DNA of 64,000 nucleotides from the NCBI GenBank assembly GCA_963277665.1, contig OY728122.1, positions 1,549,708,868 to 1,549,772,867 of the forward strand. The letters run 5' to 3'. This document shows positions 27,401 through 41,439 of this stretch, in pieces (the first letter of the stretch is position 1; each line of letters starts with the position of its first letter). The translations under genes and the position numbers were made by a program. The stretch is from Viscum album. Its lineage: Eukaryota > Streptophyta > Magnoliopsida > Santalales > Viscaceae. The notes under the pieces were generated by a model. It ran no database searches and had not been told where the DNA came from. It was given only the letters and a program-made list of their open reading frames with translations.

Positions 27401-28592
27401 ATGATTTTTGGGAGGATACTTGGGTATATATTGGATGAACTATAATGTTTTTAGAGGTGTGAATAATAGGTAGAGGTGGTGGCCTTTTATGGGAAATGAA
27501 ATGGGTACATTTAGAATTTTTAGAAACATGTTTGGTGTGCATATGTTTTTACCTAAAAAAGTTATATCAAACCTAGAAAAAATAATAATTAAAGGTTTAG
27601 GGACTAACTATGAATATAAAATGGGTTTTAGACATGTGTCTAGGTCATTTTGGGTCATATATTTAAGTTTTAGTACTTTATTAACCTAATTTTTCTCATA
27701 ACAGATGTAAATAATTTTATTCACCTTCACTAATATTTTCTGAAATAAATAAAATTTACCAAATTGTAAATTATTATTTTTTTAAGAAAAATATGGAATC
27801 CTTATTTTCAATTTATAATCACATAAGTTGACAAAATTAATTTATAATTAATCCATCTTTCTGGATGACATTGAAAGTTTTTTTAGTAAAATTGATCAAA
27901 ATATGGTTATGTCTTTATGTCAAATTTAAATGTGGAAAATGTTTAATTGACCACAATTGAATTGAATGATAAAAATATTTACTAATTAAACTTTTAAAAA
28001 AATCAAAAAATATTTTTAACAATATAAATGAATTTAATTAAAATGAATTTTTGAATTCAAAACTTGTATTTTTCACAATTCATCAACTAATGGTGTTTCT
28101 AAGAAAAATCCCAAAAAATTACCCTATGATAATCATGAAATTTTAATTTCAAAAAAGATGTTAATTTTATCCAATAAATTTTTTAAATGTGTCTAAAATT
28201 GAATTTATTATGAGGACAGTTAAAAACTTTATATGAGAAAACAATACATTTAAACATATAAGGACTTCAAAAGAATCATATATTTTATTGTCAATATGTT
28301 TTATTTAAATAAAAATAATTATAAAATATATTTGAAAATTAGTTATTTCTATTAATATTAATATTTTTAATAGCTAAGATATAATTATCATAATTAAATA
28401 ATTAATACAATAGAAAGAGATGTTTCGTAGAATCTTAGTGTTTCCTATATCGTATGTCGGGTTGGTGTTGTGTGTAATGTACACGAAGTCTATGTTGTGT
28501 GAAAAATGGATATTTTATTTAGTGAATTGAAGGAAATAAATTATAATTAATATTTATTCCACAAATCGGTCCAAAAAAACTTAGGGAGTTAC
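24445..28592 (-). repeat. Element 2 5' LTR
   Basis: The right-hand copy, from which transcription would run leftwards. It matches the 3' LTR in order throughout. A minus-strand TATA (CCCATAAAAGG) lies near 27,488-27,498, with a downstream CCACCTCT block as at 47-70. The end at GTTACA (28,592) corresponds to GTTGCA at 19,419. Confidence 0.8.
25011..25160. repeat. 36-bp tandem repeats in element 2 5' LTR
   Basis: Units starting TACTRAA begin at 25,011, 25,047, 25,083 and 25,119, with exactly 36-bp steps, and a partial copy precedes them. This is the homologous array to 15,827-16,005. Confidence 0.85.
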
Positions 28593-31500
28593 ATAAATCC
28601 ATTAGGTGGTGATCCATGTTTTTCCTCTCACTAAATAGTGATAGTTTTTATAAACCATACATTTTATCCTTAATCTCATATGACTACTCAGGAACATAAA
28701 TTTTTTTATAAATAATTGAAGTGGAGGGAGTCTGAATAAATATTTATCCTCTATTTATGATATCTTTTCCAAAAAAAATTTACTGGTTATAATTAAAATT
28801 AACACTTTTTAAATTTTATTTCTCACTATAATTTAATTTTTTAAAACAAAATTTATCACATGTATTTTAATGATATTTCCCCTGATGTGGGTTAATATAT
28901 ATTTACTATGATCATTATCTTTAGAGTCATTTATAATAAATTCATATCATAAAACGATTAGACAATGTAAGGGGAAGGTTTCATCCTTAATAATATTTGA
29001 ATGTATCCCCACTAAATTTAAATTATCCAAAATGATTGTAACATTTCATCATGAATTCAACAATATTCAAGGAGAACTGGTTGATTAAGAATCTACTCCA
29101 TGAATAACGTTGGTTATTTTATCTGAAATTTAAAAAGATCATCAATGGAAGGATTGATAAATGACTAAATGTTTAAATTTATATCAATATTCTATTATAT
29201 TCAATCCTTGAAGCAATACATACATAGAATGATAACATTAGTATCATAAGAAAAAAATTATGATTCTTGTTTAGACATATTGTTGTTCATCTTTCTCATC
29301 ACCATAATGGTTAATTTTTAAGTCAATAAACCTATTTTCTAGATATGATATAGTTTATCCTTTGCATCAGCACATGAACACAAAATTCTCTCTATCCCTC
29401 TCTCCCAACCATAAAAATATCACCATGGAACCCATTACAATTTTAATACTTATTGACTATTTATAATGATCATGTCATGATAATATCAATAAAAACAATT
29501 ACTCAATTTGAAATAGTTTAATTACGTTTAGAATTAGATTGGAAATATATGTTTTTTATTCAATTTAAAATTATCATGTATATTATATCAATAGATATCA
29601 TTATGTTTCGTTATGAATATCGGTCAAACATAATATATATTTGAGAATTTTTTAGAATCTCTAAATGATAGTATAGTTATAATATTATACAATTAAATTA
29701 AAATATCTATTTAATCTATATGAATATGGACGCAATATCATAGAATTGTTTTTTATGAATATATTCCACATCATCACTTTTAGATTCCTTAATAAAATAC
29801 TCAAGGAATGTTCAAAAAAAGTTAAATGTGAAAAAAATAATATCATCAAGCATGTAAATATCATAATATAAAATATCACTAAATTTTATAAAGTTAATTT
29901 ATATTTTAAAACTAAATATAAATCATAGTAATTTCACCTCATAGGCCTAATCACTTTACAATTTCATAATTTCATGCATGGTTGGTTCATAATAAAGGGG
30001 TGATTATTTATTTTTAATAGTCACTTGAAGATCTATAAATATCTTATAACTCATAGTCACAACAAATAAATATCATGGTATATTTATTGATGGTATGAAA
30101 AATAAACTAACACATAAAATTATTCTTATTCATGGTTTTTTCTCACATCCAATTACTACCATTACTAAATCTCATTGACAACAACTTTATCAAATATAAA
30201 AAAACATTAAATTACTTACCAAAATAATTAATATCCCAAGTCTTAAAATAACCTCATTGATCATCAAGAACACTTCATGACACATCAAAAAATTTTCTAA
30301 TATAATATATACATGTCTACAATTTATGAAATATGTATTATAAACGTGGAAACAGATGTTCCATCAATAATGGGGAACTTGCTAGTCTTATGAATTTATA
30401 AAAATCATTTTAAATCATATACATTGATTATGTTTTTAAACTATAATGATTTTATGTCTTATATTTTATTAATAAAAAACAATAATATTATATTAAAACT
30501 TATATGTTCTATCTTGGAATGAATAATATTTCCATTATGTATATTTTTTATATGTTAATATTCTATATAAACTTTAAATATTCATTGAAAACAAGTTTTT
30601 AATGGAATATAGTCTGTTTTGTTAGTACTCCAAATGTTTTATCAATGTTCATATTTGTTGTGGGATCCATTTTTTCTATAGATTGATTTTTTGTGAGTTA
30701 CTTTTGATATTCAATCTAAAATGGTACATTTGTTAGTTTTACTTCATAAAAACTATTTTCATTATATATTCCTAAAAAAACACCAGACAGACGAAAAATA
30801 TTCCTCTAGAAATCATTTAACTGTCATAAAAATATATGCAATTTTATTTGAAAAAATCAATCATAACATAAAAAAAATTATTATTGACCAACATTTTAAC
30901 AAAATAATTCTATTGTAATATTAATATACACATTTGGATTTATTGTTAATAATATTAACCATTTAAAATGAAATTAATCACCTTTTTAAAAATTATTCTT
31001 TATATGAATTAATATTTTCTCTACTTTATTACTAACAGATAAAACATTAAATTAAATTATATTATATTTATATATTTCATAATTATTATAAAATATTTTC
31101 GACTCATAATAGTGAGATATCAAGCAGCCACCTCAAAATCTACACAAAAATATTTTTTTTTAAATCATGATTTATTAGTTAACATATACATAATTTCCAT
31201 TAAATCATTATACTCATAGATTAATATATATTTTTACAAATAACTATTTAATTATTTGAAATTGAATATACCATTATTTCTATGTAATATACATCTATTA
31301 AAATTTTATAATATATAATAAATTCATAATGAAAATTTATTTTACCATGAGTTTCATAATTAAATCACTTCAATGAACAAAACAACCCTTTTAATAAATT
31401 TTTGATTATATTATTATACATCCCATTTTCTAAAATAACCTAGATATATAATTATTCTGTAGGATTTGGTGCTGTTTATAAATTTCATCACCACAAATGG

Positions 31501-34500
31501 GTAGGTGATGGAGTTTATAAACCCATCCCTTTTACTCTAGACAATATTATATTCTCTTATCCATTAGATTTTCCTTAAAAATTAACATCTTTGTAGTACA
31601 TTCATTAATTTAACAACATGTAAATATTTCCTTCTTATTTATCATCACTGATTTTTCACTCCTCCAAAATTTTCTAATCCTATAGATAAAAAACTATTAG
31701 ACTCCAATTGTTTAGTTCAAGAATATCATTGTACTAATTATACAATTTTCCAATATTCATATTATTTTTATAAATATTATTTATTTACTAAATTAAATAT
31801 TAATTCTATAAGAAAAACATCTAATTTAAATGGGTTTCTAAACATGTAATGATTGTAAAAAATCACCCATCATCAAAATATGAAATGATAAACAACATTT
31901 AGAAAATTTTGAGTCACTTTAATTTTGGAGGTTTTTATGAAGAATAATAGGATGGTTTAAATTACCTAGTATTGCATCATAAAATCTCCCACAAAATTTC
32001 TATAGATGACCAAAACTATTTTTATTATCCAACATTTCCATTATTCTTACCATAGGTCGTTCCATATGCATATGAGATATTATCTTCATTGGTTGACCCC
32101 CCTTGACTCTAACGTCATTCGTATTATATTTTTAAAATATATTTAATCTAATAAGAATATTATTAATGTAGATATACTCCAAAAATAATCAATACTAATC
32201 AATTTTTATAGTTATTTTATAATATATGATATTTTTACATGTTTTTAGTGTTTTTTTTGGAATATAATGAGTCATCTGCTACTACTTTAAAGAAAAAATA
32301 TCATTTTCCTATTTTTGGTCAACTCCTCTTAATAAAAATCCTAAAATATCATTTTTACTGTAATTTTGATTTCGTATTTAAAAAAAATAATTTCCTCCAA
32401 TAACTAAACCCAAAATATGGTTATATTTAATCCATGAAGTTTTATTACCTTCCAAAAACACTATACATTATATCATAATATATCATTATAAATATTTTTC
32501 AATATTTTTCAATTGGATTTTTCATTATTGAAAAAAAATTGATAGAAATTTTATAATGAATCTCTTATGTAATAATATCTAGAATATTTGAACTATGTCT
32601 TATATTTTTAGTCAAATTTGAATTATATCACTATGAAAAATATGGAATAATTTTTACCACCTTTTTCTATAGTATATAAATATATGTATGTATATTCATT
32701 ACACCTTTATTAATTATAGAACATGGTTTTTGAATGATAAGACACTCATCAAATATTTTAGTGGAATATAATTTCTTTAAAAATTCATTTTAGTGATTCA
32801 CCATTCAATTCAATATCCTAATAAATATATTTTTTCATCTTTTTCTTAATATTTTTATTATAATGTAATTTTAATTTAATAATCTATATCTCATACTTTT
32901 AGAACATAACCCATGTTTTATTTTTTAAATTAATTTTATCATGCTTTAATACATGAAATTTCATTATTTTGATTCTTCAGTCATATTTAGATTCCTTTTT
33001 AGGAAAACCATAAAAAAATTATTTCTTGTTATTTTTATCCTAATTCAATATATTGATCCATTTTTTTGATATTTTAATATTTATGAATGAATTATTTCAA
33101 TTAAACTTGCAACATATTCCCTATATATATTTCTTCACCTTTTTTGAAACTACATTTTGAATTTTTATATTCCTCCTAGCTCAAAACCTCTTCTCATACT
33201 TCAAAATTGGATATAATCTATTTTGTTCAAATTAATAATTATATTCATATAATTCAATAAAAATATATTAATCACATTTTCTCATTTATTTTTTATTCTT
33301 ATTTTTTGTAGAAATCATTTTTATTGATGGATTTTTCATTCATATTGATTTTATTTACTAGAAACAACTAATACTCTTTATTAATTCCGGTATGCATCAT
33401 AATAATTGGAAAAATTATAAAAATAAAAATCATTATAGGGATAATATCCTAGTATATTTACTATTACGCATTGTTATTTATTAATAAATAAATGGCATGA
33501 TTTGAAAAGAACTTTCAAACACTTCTTGATCCTCATTTACTTATCAATGAGAATACCCTGAAGATAATCAACGATAAACTCATGAGTATATTTTCATTTA
33601 TGTGTTGAGAAATTAACATCAAAATTGATCAAAAAAACATTCAACATCTTCTTCACCATAGATGAATCATCATGTTTTTCATAAAATATTTTGATACTGT
33701 TAATTTTATTATTTATATTTTTAATGAAATTTTCCAAAATCATTTCCACATGATTTTTTCTTCAATAATTTTTATCATTTATTCCTTTCACTTTTTATTT
33801 CATTTTTATATATTCTATATTTATTCCTTTAAATATGTTGTAGGATTCATAGAAATTTAATTTTTTATATTTATTCTTATATAAGGATCCCATAATTAAA
33901 GTCCCCATTTTTATATATTTCAAAAAATTCATCTTATTAAGGGGTTTAATGGTTGATAACTTTTTAATAGGGTTTAATTTAACAAAATTAGATTCTATAA
34001 CATTAATATTCAAATATAAGAGATAAATAAACATCCAATTTTTCTAGTCATGATTTCTTTGCACCAAATAAATCAATCCCTCTAAAATTAAAATAATTAA
34101 AAGAAATAAATATTCTAAAAAAACTACAAAAAAATAATAGATAAAATAATGATAGAGAATTTTTATTAAACATTTTAGGATCTAATAGAGGGAATCTGAT
34201 TTCTCTGATCCCACTCATCAGTTCTTAATAAGGTAAAAAATGATACCTACTAGAGAAATAAATGATAAAATAATAACTCATAAAAGGATTCACCCACATT
34301 CCATGGAACCCATTCTAAAATTATCATCCACTTCTCATTAGGTGGTATAACCAAGAATCGATTAGTGGGGGGATCTATGCTTCATATTTATATCAAATAT
34401 GAGTATTCTTAAGGAACAAATGTAAAATTATAATCAATGATATCAACTATGGTTAATAAGAATGTGTTGATACAACATTGGGGTGGGGTGAATTGTTTTT

Positions 34501-37020
34501 GGCCTATGTATTCGATTTCTACATTTAAATAAACCTTTGAACTATTTGAGGTAGGAATGAAATAAGGTTTTATAAATCTCTTCCTTACCTCATTGCAAAT
34601 AAAATTCAAAAAGTAGGAAAAAATATTTTTTTCAATTATTTTCCCCTAATGTTATGGACAACATCACTATTTGAATTAATTCATCTATGTCAAAAATATT
34701 CCAATTATATCAAAAAGGTGATAAAATATGTTATGCTAAGGTCTTATCTGTAAATCATTACAAATAGAATTTCAACATGTTTTAAATATCCATATTTAGT
34801 TTATTTATGACTCGTATGTTAATCAATTATCATGGTTCAATAGTTTATGAATAAATTACAACATTAAAAACTCTAGATATTATACCAAAATATATAGAGA
34901 GATTTTCAATTGGATTTATAAATTAATAATTATTTTGATAACTATCTATGAAATATTATCTTCATGCTATGAAATAATTAATATGAATCATGATGAATTC
35001 ATAATCTCACAAAAACCATTGTGAAATACTTAAGAATATGATTCCCCCTCCTTATTCATATTCTTCATAATGATAATGAATCAATAATGAACTCAACCTA
35101 TATTTATACATAGATCTAAATTAGACTCATATTCATTATAGGAACTCATAATTCACTTCCTCTCTCTCAAAAACATTTTAATGTCATTTTGAAACACACT
35201 ATGATCATCAATAAACACATTAAATTTTATTAAATTAATAAAAGTGAATATATATTTGGTTATTAGAGGTACACTGACATTAATAAAAGTGAATATATTT
35301 ATGAAAAATTATTTTATAAAAATTAATTCATTTTATATTAGAAATGAATCATCAGTACATCCATCAGTTATTCAGTACGATTTTCAAATAATTTCATTGA
35401 ATTTACTTTACGTATAACAACAAAATAAAATTACTACCTGGTAAATCCATTTAATCAAAAAAGAAACATAACTACATCACTGTCTCAATTATAAAATTTC
35501 ATACACCCAACTAATATTTATCACTCTATTAAAAATATAATTTAAATTACAATTAAAATAAATATTTCTTTATTAATTTTCAATCCAATAATCAAATCAT
35601 CGTGTAATGGGAGACATATCCAAAACAAAGAGTCAAGGCATGAAAATTTCAAATTATATAATATTTATAAATTTAAAAAATTGAATAATCATGGTCACAT
35701 AAAATGTAATACAATTCCACTTTCCATCAGAGGAATGATTATTTATTTTTTAGATGTTTTCATTTATGGTTTTTTAATATTATATAGATGGTCAAATATT
35801 TATTATAGACACTCATAAATTGTGATATATTTGAATATTCCAAATCACATCAAATAAAATTTTGGGCCAGTTCATTCACATTTAAAAAAATTACATGGTT
35901 TCTTTTTTCTTCATTATGGTATCTTCATTAATGTTTGTTACATTTTCTCATGGTCAATCCTTTCATTGGATAAATCATATTCATAGTCACATAAGAATTT
36001 TTATATAATACATAATAATAAATTTTAAAAAATATATAATATAACATATCATTAAAATAACCTCATTTATCTTCATAAAAAGATCATTACAATGGCAACA
36101 AAAATATCTTGTCCTATTGTATACATGTTTATACAATTCTAAATATTTCTTATTCACATTGAAAAATATGTTCAATTTATAGGAGATGATATTATTTAAA
36201 TAAATTTATATGTGATTCAACATGAAAAAATCATATTTTATGATTAGTTATATCATAAAAGGAATCAAATAATATTCCTTGATTTTCCTAGGAAATTATA
36301 TTGTATTTTGGGTACTCTATCCTAAGGTAAAAGAAATGGTAGGTCATAATATATGATTAAAATGTCATAAAATATAAAATTACCACAAAATTCAATATAT
36401 TTTGAGGTTGAATGATTAATACATACCATTCAATTGATAGTCCAAGGTAACAAAACATTTAATGGATAATTACAAGAGTTGTTAGGTAAGAATGAATTTT
36501 ATATTGATGTTTTGATGCATGAATTGGCCAAAGAAATATCAAATGTATTATAACACATGAGTTAATATAAAAATTATCTATGATAATCTTTGTAGAATTT
36601 AAAAATCCTAATACTATATGATTTAGGTGTGTTTGTGTTTGATTCATGTTTGGAAAAAGATCTCAAATCCTTATAGTTCACATTCACCTTCATTCTTTTC
36701 TGTAAGAAGTTCTAGCACACAATGGAGAGAAGGAGAGTCTCACTGAAACATAATGAAATTCTAGAAAAACTATTAATTTCATGAAATTTGGGATATATTT
36801 TCAATTTAATATTTAAATCATCATCTCACCAATTCTATAATGATGCGGATGGATATGGTTGTAACTTTGGTGTAAGTTTCACATTACAAGTATCCTTCAT
36901 TTCCAATACATGTATTTCATTTATCATGGGATTGTGATAATGTTTTTGAGATTATTAAGAATTTTCACAACGTATAAAATTAGATATTATAACCATGTGA
37001 ATCCCAAAAATGTATTAGAT
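28593..37020. other. AT-rich DNA, no gene seen
   Basis: About 8.4 kb without any coding region I can support. Two stretches, 29,990-30,340 and 35,730-36,150, share several short blocks in the same order (see findings) and may be the remains of a very old repeat pair. Otherwise only scattered chance reading frames are present. Confidence 0.5.
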
Positions 37021-37269
37021 CATTATGTATTGTCATGGTCCTGGAAACCTCCTAGAGGTGCCCCGTAACCGGTTGGTCACAGGGCCTCAAGTGCATTTCC
37101 CTGAATTCCAGAGACTACCGACTAGCAGCGAGGGCCTTGAGAGTGATGGTAAGGAATTATGCCCTCATTGGCAGAGTACACAACAGAAATAAACAATGCA
37201 TACAATAGAAGAAGCAGTAAATATCCAACAATAGTAAATAGTGGATGACTAAACCGTAAACAACTGGAG

Positions 37270-37311
37270 CACACACACACAGATATATATATATATATCT
37301 GTGTGTGTGTG
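37270..37311. repeat. 42-bp perfect palindromic microsatellite
   Basis: Structure (CA)n-GA-(TA)n-TC-(TG)n, perfectly self-complementary over 21 bp on each side of the centre between 37,290 and 37,291. The equivalent point of the 5' LTR (around 45,570-45,590) has only a short CACATATATATG. The expansion therefore arose in this copy after insertion, or was lost from the other. Confidence 0.95.
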
Positions 37312-37855
37312 TGTTTGTGAAATGATGCATGATACATATAACTAGGTAAGTATCCAAATAAGTAACAATGATGAATACAGTATTAAACCAAAGTACAAAA
37401 GAAAAACAGATGAGAAACTCCTCAGCATTGCAAGCCTCGACTTTTTCCAATGCTCTCCAACTCCAATGCAAGTCAAGTACCTAGAGTAGAAGGGTGATTT
37501 ACCTTATCTATACCTGCAACAATATAATCTGTTTGGGAACAAAAGCATGAACCAAACTGGGTGTGAGACTAAATCCCATTAGGCAACCACCCAAATATTT
37601 GTGCCTAACAGTCAGTGAGTATACGACAGGTAAAGTACAGTAAACAATAAATAGTAACCAGTAAATATGATAATACACAGTCGTAGACAACCCACAAAAC
37701 AAAAAACCAATAGTGGAACAACCAGCTACCCACAACCATGAATCCCTCTGGGAAGTACTCATAGCCATACCCTCTAGTCCCATCCAAGATGTACCAACAA
37801 CCCTCTGGGTAGTACACTCATCCTAAACCCTCTGGTTTGGTCATAAGAAATTATA

Positions 37856-38303
37856 AGACTCTCTGAGAAAGCACACACAGTTAATTCCCCTTATAGTCTA
37901 AGGTAGTCAGGTACACTCTGAGGAAGATCACGGGGTCAATTCCCCTTATATCCCTTAGGTCTAGATACTCACTGAGGAAGCTCACTCGGTCAATTCCACT
38001 TATAGCCTCAGGTCGATCATAGACTCTCTAAGGAAGCTCACTCAGTCATTTCCTCCAATACCCTAGAGTGGCTTAAGGAAAAATCAAACAAAACAAAGAC
38101 TCTCTTAGGAATCTCACTCAGGTTATCCCCTTATAGTCTATAAAGTTCATGAATCACTATGGATGCTCACTCGGTGTATCCTCATGTAGTCTATAATATC
38201 CAAGACTCTCTAGGAAGCTCACTCGGTCTATCCCCTAAAGTCTCTAATGTCCAAGACTCTATGAGGAAGAACACTCGGTCTATCCACTTATAGTCTATAG
38301 CAC
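37856..38303. repeat. Tandem ~50-55-bp repeats in element 1 3' LTR
   Basis: About eight units built on 'agactctctgaggaagctca' followed by a 'ctcggtc.attccccttatagtct' portion. Unit length varies between about 48 and 60 bp, and one longer spacer interrupts the array. The 5' LTR has the same array at 46,129-46,577 in the same unit order, so the array predates insertion. Confidence 0.85.
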
Positions 38304-39277
38304 CAGGTTCTCACAGCCATGTGCTAGTCGGTGAAAGGTAATGCAATATGGCCAAAGTAAACCTACAGAGATACATGGCTAACCAAACTATAACATCTCA
38401 TGCATGTCAGAAAAACAACACTCTATCCTACGATCACAAGGCATGGAAAATAGGTCAACAGCCAATAGGATAATAGGACCAAGCAGTCATAAACAAAACA
38501 AAGAATGAGAAGATAATCCAAGGTATAACAATCATCCCAGAACAAGTCCAATTTACCTCTACATAGGAAAACAAGTATGGTAGGAAAACAACAGGGGTAA
38601 TATGGTAAACACACAATACCCTGCTCAAGGGTATTGGTGGAAGTTTCACATAAAACTCAAGGACATTGAACGTAAAGAAAAAAACTACATACTTTGATAC
38701 TAGAAGATCTATATACTTGAACCACGAGGTGTGAATCTCCTTTGAACATCATAGATCTACGAAAACACAGAAAACGTTCAACCCATGATAACATGCAAAA
38801 GAGGAGGAATTGGAAAACGATTCTATAAAAGAAGGAAGAGATTACTGTTGCGGTTCCAATGCAATCGAAGATGGCTTATTTGGAGAACTGATAGAGGCTT
38901 AGGTGCTTGGAGAAGTTCTGGCACCGTACGACTTCCCCTGGTTGAACGGGACCTAGAAGAAGACGATTCTTGCGGTCAGATGCGAGCTTGATCTGTTTGT
39001 TGAAAAAAAATAAAGAACCCAAGGTTTACTTTTGGAGTACACGATGTGTACTAGGATTTTCCGTACTCAGCTTTAAGTGGCCTCCACATCACCCCACATG
39101 ACCGTGTGTGTTTCCTGAACATCTCCATCACATGGCCTCACGCGGCAAGGGATTACACGGCGTGTGCTCATAAAGCACACGACGTGTACTTATAAAAATT
39201 ATAGAAACTCCTATTTTCTCAAAAAATCCAGAAAAAGGAAAAACATACCTAAAAATAATATCCAGTTTCTTAAAAAA

Positions 39278-39287
39278 TTCCCCCCTT
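39278..39287 (-). promoter_or_regulatory. Element 1 polypurine tract
   Basis: AAGGGGGGAA on the minus strand, three bases upstream of the 3' LTR. It is the expected primer for plus-strand cDNA synthesis. The flanking 'ttaaagaaattt' context resembles the polypurine region of other plant Tekay elements. Confidence 0.85.
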
Positions 39288-39293
39288 AAAGAA

Positions 39294-40760
39294 ATTTTTC
39301 CCCTAATTTCACTAGAAAGGCGTAGAAGAAGTAACCCCGAATAGCTTCGGCCACTGCGATTGTACATCGGCCTCCCTCTCCCATGTCTCGTCTTGTAATC
39401 GCATGTGATTCCATTGCACCTGTACCAGAGGAACATATCGGCCATGAAGAACCTTTGTATTGTGATCAACAATCCTGATAGGATGCTCCTCAAACGATCC
39501 ATATGCTTTGAGGTCAACCTCCTCAGGTTGAAAGACACGATACGGGGTTGAAAGGTAACATTGGAGCTGAAAAACGTGGAAGACGTCGTGCATATCCTGA
39601 TACCTCTAAGGTAACTACAACTTATAGGAAACTGGACCAACTCTCTCAAACACCTCAAATGGCATGATGTACATCGGTGAAAGAGTATCCTATCTATGAA
39701 TCCTCTTATGTCCCATCCTCGGTGTGACTTGCAGGAAAAACTGATCCCCGACCTTGAACTCCAGAGGTCATATCCACTGATCAGCATAAGACTTCTTTCG
39801 ATACTGTGTCGTAGCCATATTCTTCTGAATCAACTCTATCTGCTATGATGTATCTTGAACTAGACGAGGTCCCAGCAAAGCTACCTCTCCTGCCTCCAGC
39901 CAGCATTAAGGTGATCGACATGGCCTACCGTAGAATTCCTCGTAAGGTGTCATCTGAATAGTTTAATGAAAACTATTGTTTTTGGAAAACTCCACAAGAG
40001 GTATATGATTCTCCGTAGAACATCCAAATTCCAGAATGCAATCTCGGAGCATATCCTCAAGCACCTAAATCATACGATCAAACTGGCCATCTGTCTGGGG
40101 ATGATACGTTGTACTCAAAAGTACATGTGTACCCAAAGCCTTCTTAAATCCCCCACGAGAACCGAGAAGTAAAACATGCATCCCTATTTGAAATAATAGA
40201 GTGTAGAAATCCATGAAGACATAGAATCTCTTGGATGTACCACCACCCCGGTTAATCAATAATAAAGGTCTCCTTGATCGGCAATAAGTGATCACCCTTC
40301 ATGAGTCTGTCAATAAAAACCCATACTGTGACATTCCCTCGAGAAGACCTCGAAAAACCAGTCACATAATCCATCGTGACATCATTCCACTTCCACTCAA
40401 GAATGGGTAACTACTACAGAAGCCCTGCTGGTCGTGGATGCTCCACCTTCACCTACTGACAAGTGGAACACCTCAAGATGAAACTAGCATTGTCCCTCTT
40501 CTTACCTGGCCACTAATACTGAAGTTGTAGATCACGATACATCTTGGTGACTCCAGGATGAACTTCCCAAATTAAGGAATGTAAGATCTGCATCAGCTCC
40601 ACGCATATGCCTTCCAGAACCCATACGCGTCCTTGGAATCGCAAGATCTCATCCTCTCCTATAGTCCTCCCAGGAATAAGGTCATCTCCTAACAAGCTTT
40701 CCCTTTAGACTAGGCCTTCAGAATCTGATAGTTGCCTTATTCGTACATGATCAAGAAGTG
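39294..40760 (-). pseudogene. Element 1 integrase with chromodomain-like C-terminus (broken)
   Basis: Three recognisable parts on the minus strand. N-terminal zinc-binding segment (40,513-40,695): ILRFQGRVWVLEGI, then HSLIWEVHPGVTKMYRDLQLQY, the H..H half of HHCC. Core (about 39,900-40,400): GTHVLLSTTYHPQTDGQFDR, the plant gypsy S-T-A-Y-H-P-Q-T-D-G-Q-S-E-R block, preceded by the D-F-V-x-G-L-P stretch. C-terminus (39,312-39,593): MHDVFHVFQLQCYLSTPYRV, then a chromodomain-like tail with LVQVQWNHMRLQDETWERE and QSQWPKLFG. That W..E.ATWE.E.x-x-x-x-x-P-x-L-F ending is typical of Tekay/Del. Stops and at least one frame change split the gene. In intact relatives the chromodomain steers insertion toward heterochromatin. 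Confidence 0.9.
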
Positions 40761-40849
40761 TAGAGGTAACAACTACAGAAGAAAGAAATATTTCCCCCTA
40801 AATGTTGTGCACCACCAAATGAATCTTAGAGAATAAAGCCTTAAGCTGC

Positions 40850-41270
40850 CACTCACTGCTGGCCTCCGGAACTGCATGATTTTGCGTCCTCCTGCTCAGT
40901 GCATCAACCACAGCATTTCCCTTCCTAGGCGTATAGGAAAGCTCAAAATCAATAGACTGAAGGTACTCAACCCACATTCTCTATATAAAATTTAGAACAC
41001 GCTGAGTGAAGATTTACTTGATACACTTGTGGTCAGTAAACACCACAATGTTCTCTCCCAGAATATAATGTCTCAAACAGTGTAGGGTATGAACAACAGC
41101 TGCAAACTCTAGATCATGAATCGGGTAATTCCTCTCATGTGGCCTTAACTATTGAGGCCCGTAAGCAACGACTCCATCTCCCTACATAAGCACAGCTCCA
41201 ATCCTGGTACCTGAAGCATCACAATAAATGGTATAGATCTTGCATGGCTCTATCAAGAATAGTATCGAGG
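40850..41270 (-). pseudogene. Element 1 RNase H (broken)
   Basis: Read on the minus strand in one frame with a few stops: TIYCDASGTRIGAVLM (first catalytic Asp kept), [41 protein letters not shown] with the second conserved Asp, and finally NAVVDALSRR, the standard end of the gypsy RNase H. In-frame stops follow VLM, GPQ and CIK, where Gln or Tyr codons are expected. The domain follows RT directly with the usual linker (near 41,290-41,440). It would remove element RNA from the RNA/DNA hybrid. Confidence 0.9.
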
Positions 41271-41439
41271 ATGAAGTAAACCTCCCCTTCAGCTCCGGAA
41301 TGGCTGACTCACAAGAATATAACCATAAGAACTTCACCTCTTTTGGGTCAGACCATTCAGTGGTGCTGCTAGGCGTTAAAATTTCTGTATGAAACGTTTT
41401 TAGTACCCATACATCCCTAGAAAACTCTACACCTCAATG

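Larger units (their letters stand above)
15299..28592 (-). mobile_element. Element 2: old Ty3/gypsy Tekay-like retrotransposon
   Basis: A 13.3-kb minus-strand element. Its two ~4.1-kb LTRs (15,299-19,419 and 24,445-28,592) are colinear along their length: a shared 36-bp repeat array, a 'cccctaacc..gt.tcttgactct' block (17,207 and 26,350), a conserved U5 block (17,734 and 26,904) and similar ends (19,411-19,419 and 28,584-28,592). Between them the minus strand keeps, from right to left, gag, protease, RT, RNase H and integrase. The LTRs have diverged strongly by eye and all coding parts are broken, so the insertion is old. No clear target-site duplication is visible. Confidence 0.85.
37026..39274 (-). 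repeat. Element 1 3' LTR
   Basis: Starts TGTATTGTC, against TGTAATGTC in the other LTR, and ends at TTCTTAAA where the other reads TTCTTACA, so the terminal CA has mutated. It carries a 42-bp palindromic microsatellite, a tandem array (37,856-38,303), and palindromic ACACGxCGTGT motifs near its right end. Open frames inside it (37,122-37,817 and 38,423-38,649 on the minus strand, 38,785-38,991 on the +) have no recognisable product. Confidence 0.9.

Noticed and set aside
37122..37817. Four overlapping minus-strand frames of 70-104 codons
   Set aside because: They lie within the element 1 3' LTR, partly over the microsatellite palindrome, and have no known domain; low-complexity CVC/YIYI stretches come from the repeats.
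38785..38991. + frame with a counterpart at 47,083-47,310 in the other LTR
   Set aside because: The similarity exists because both are LTR copies. The frames differ in length and reading, and no product is recognisable.
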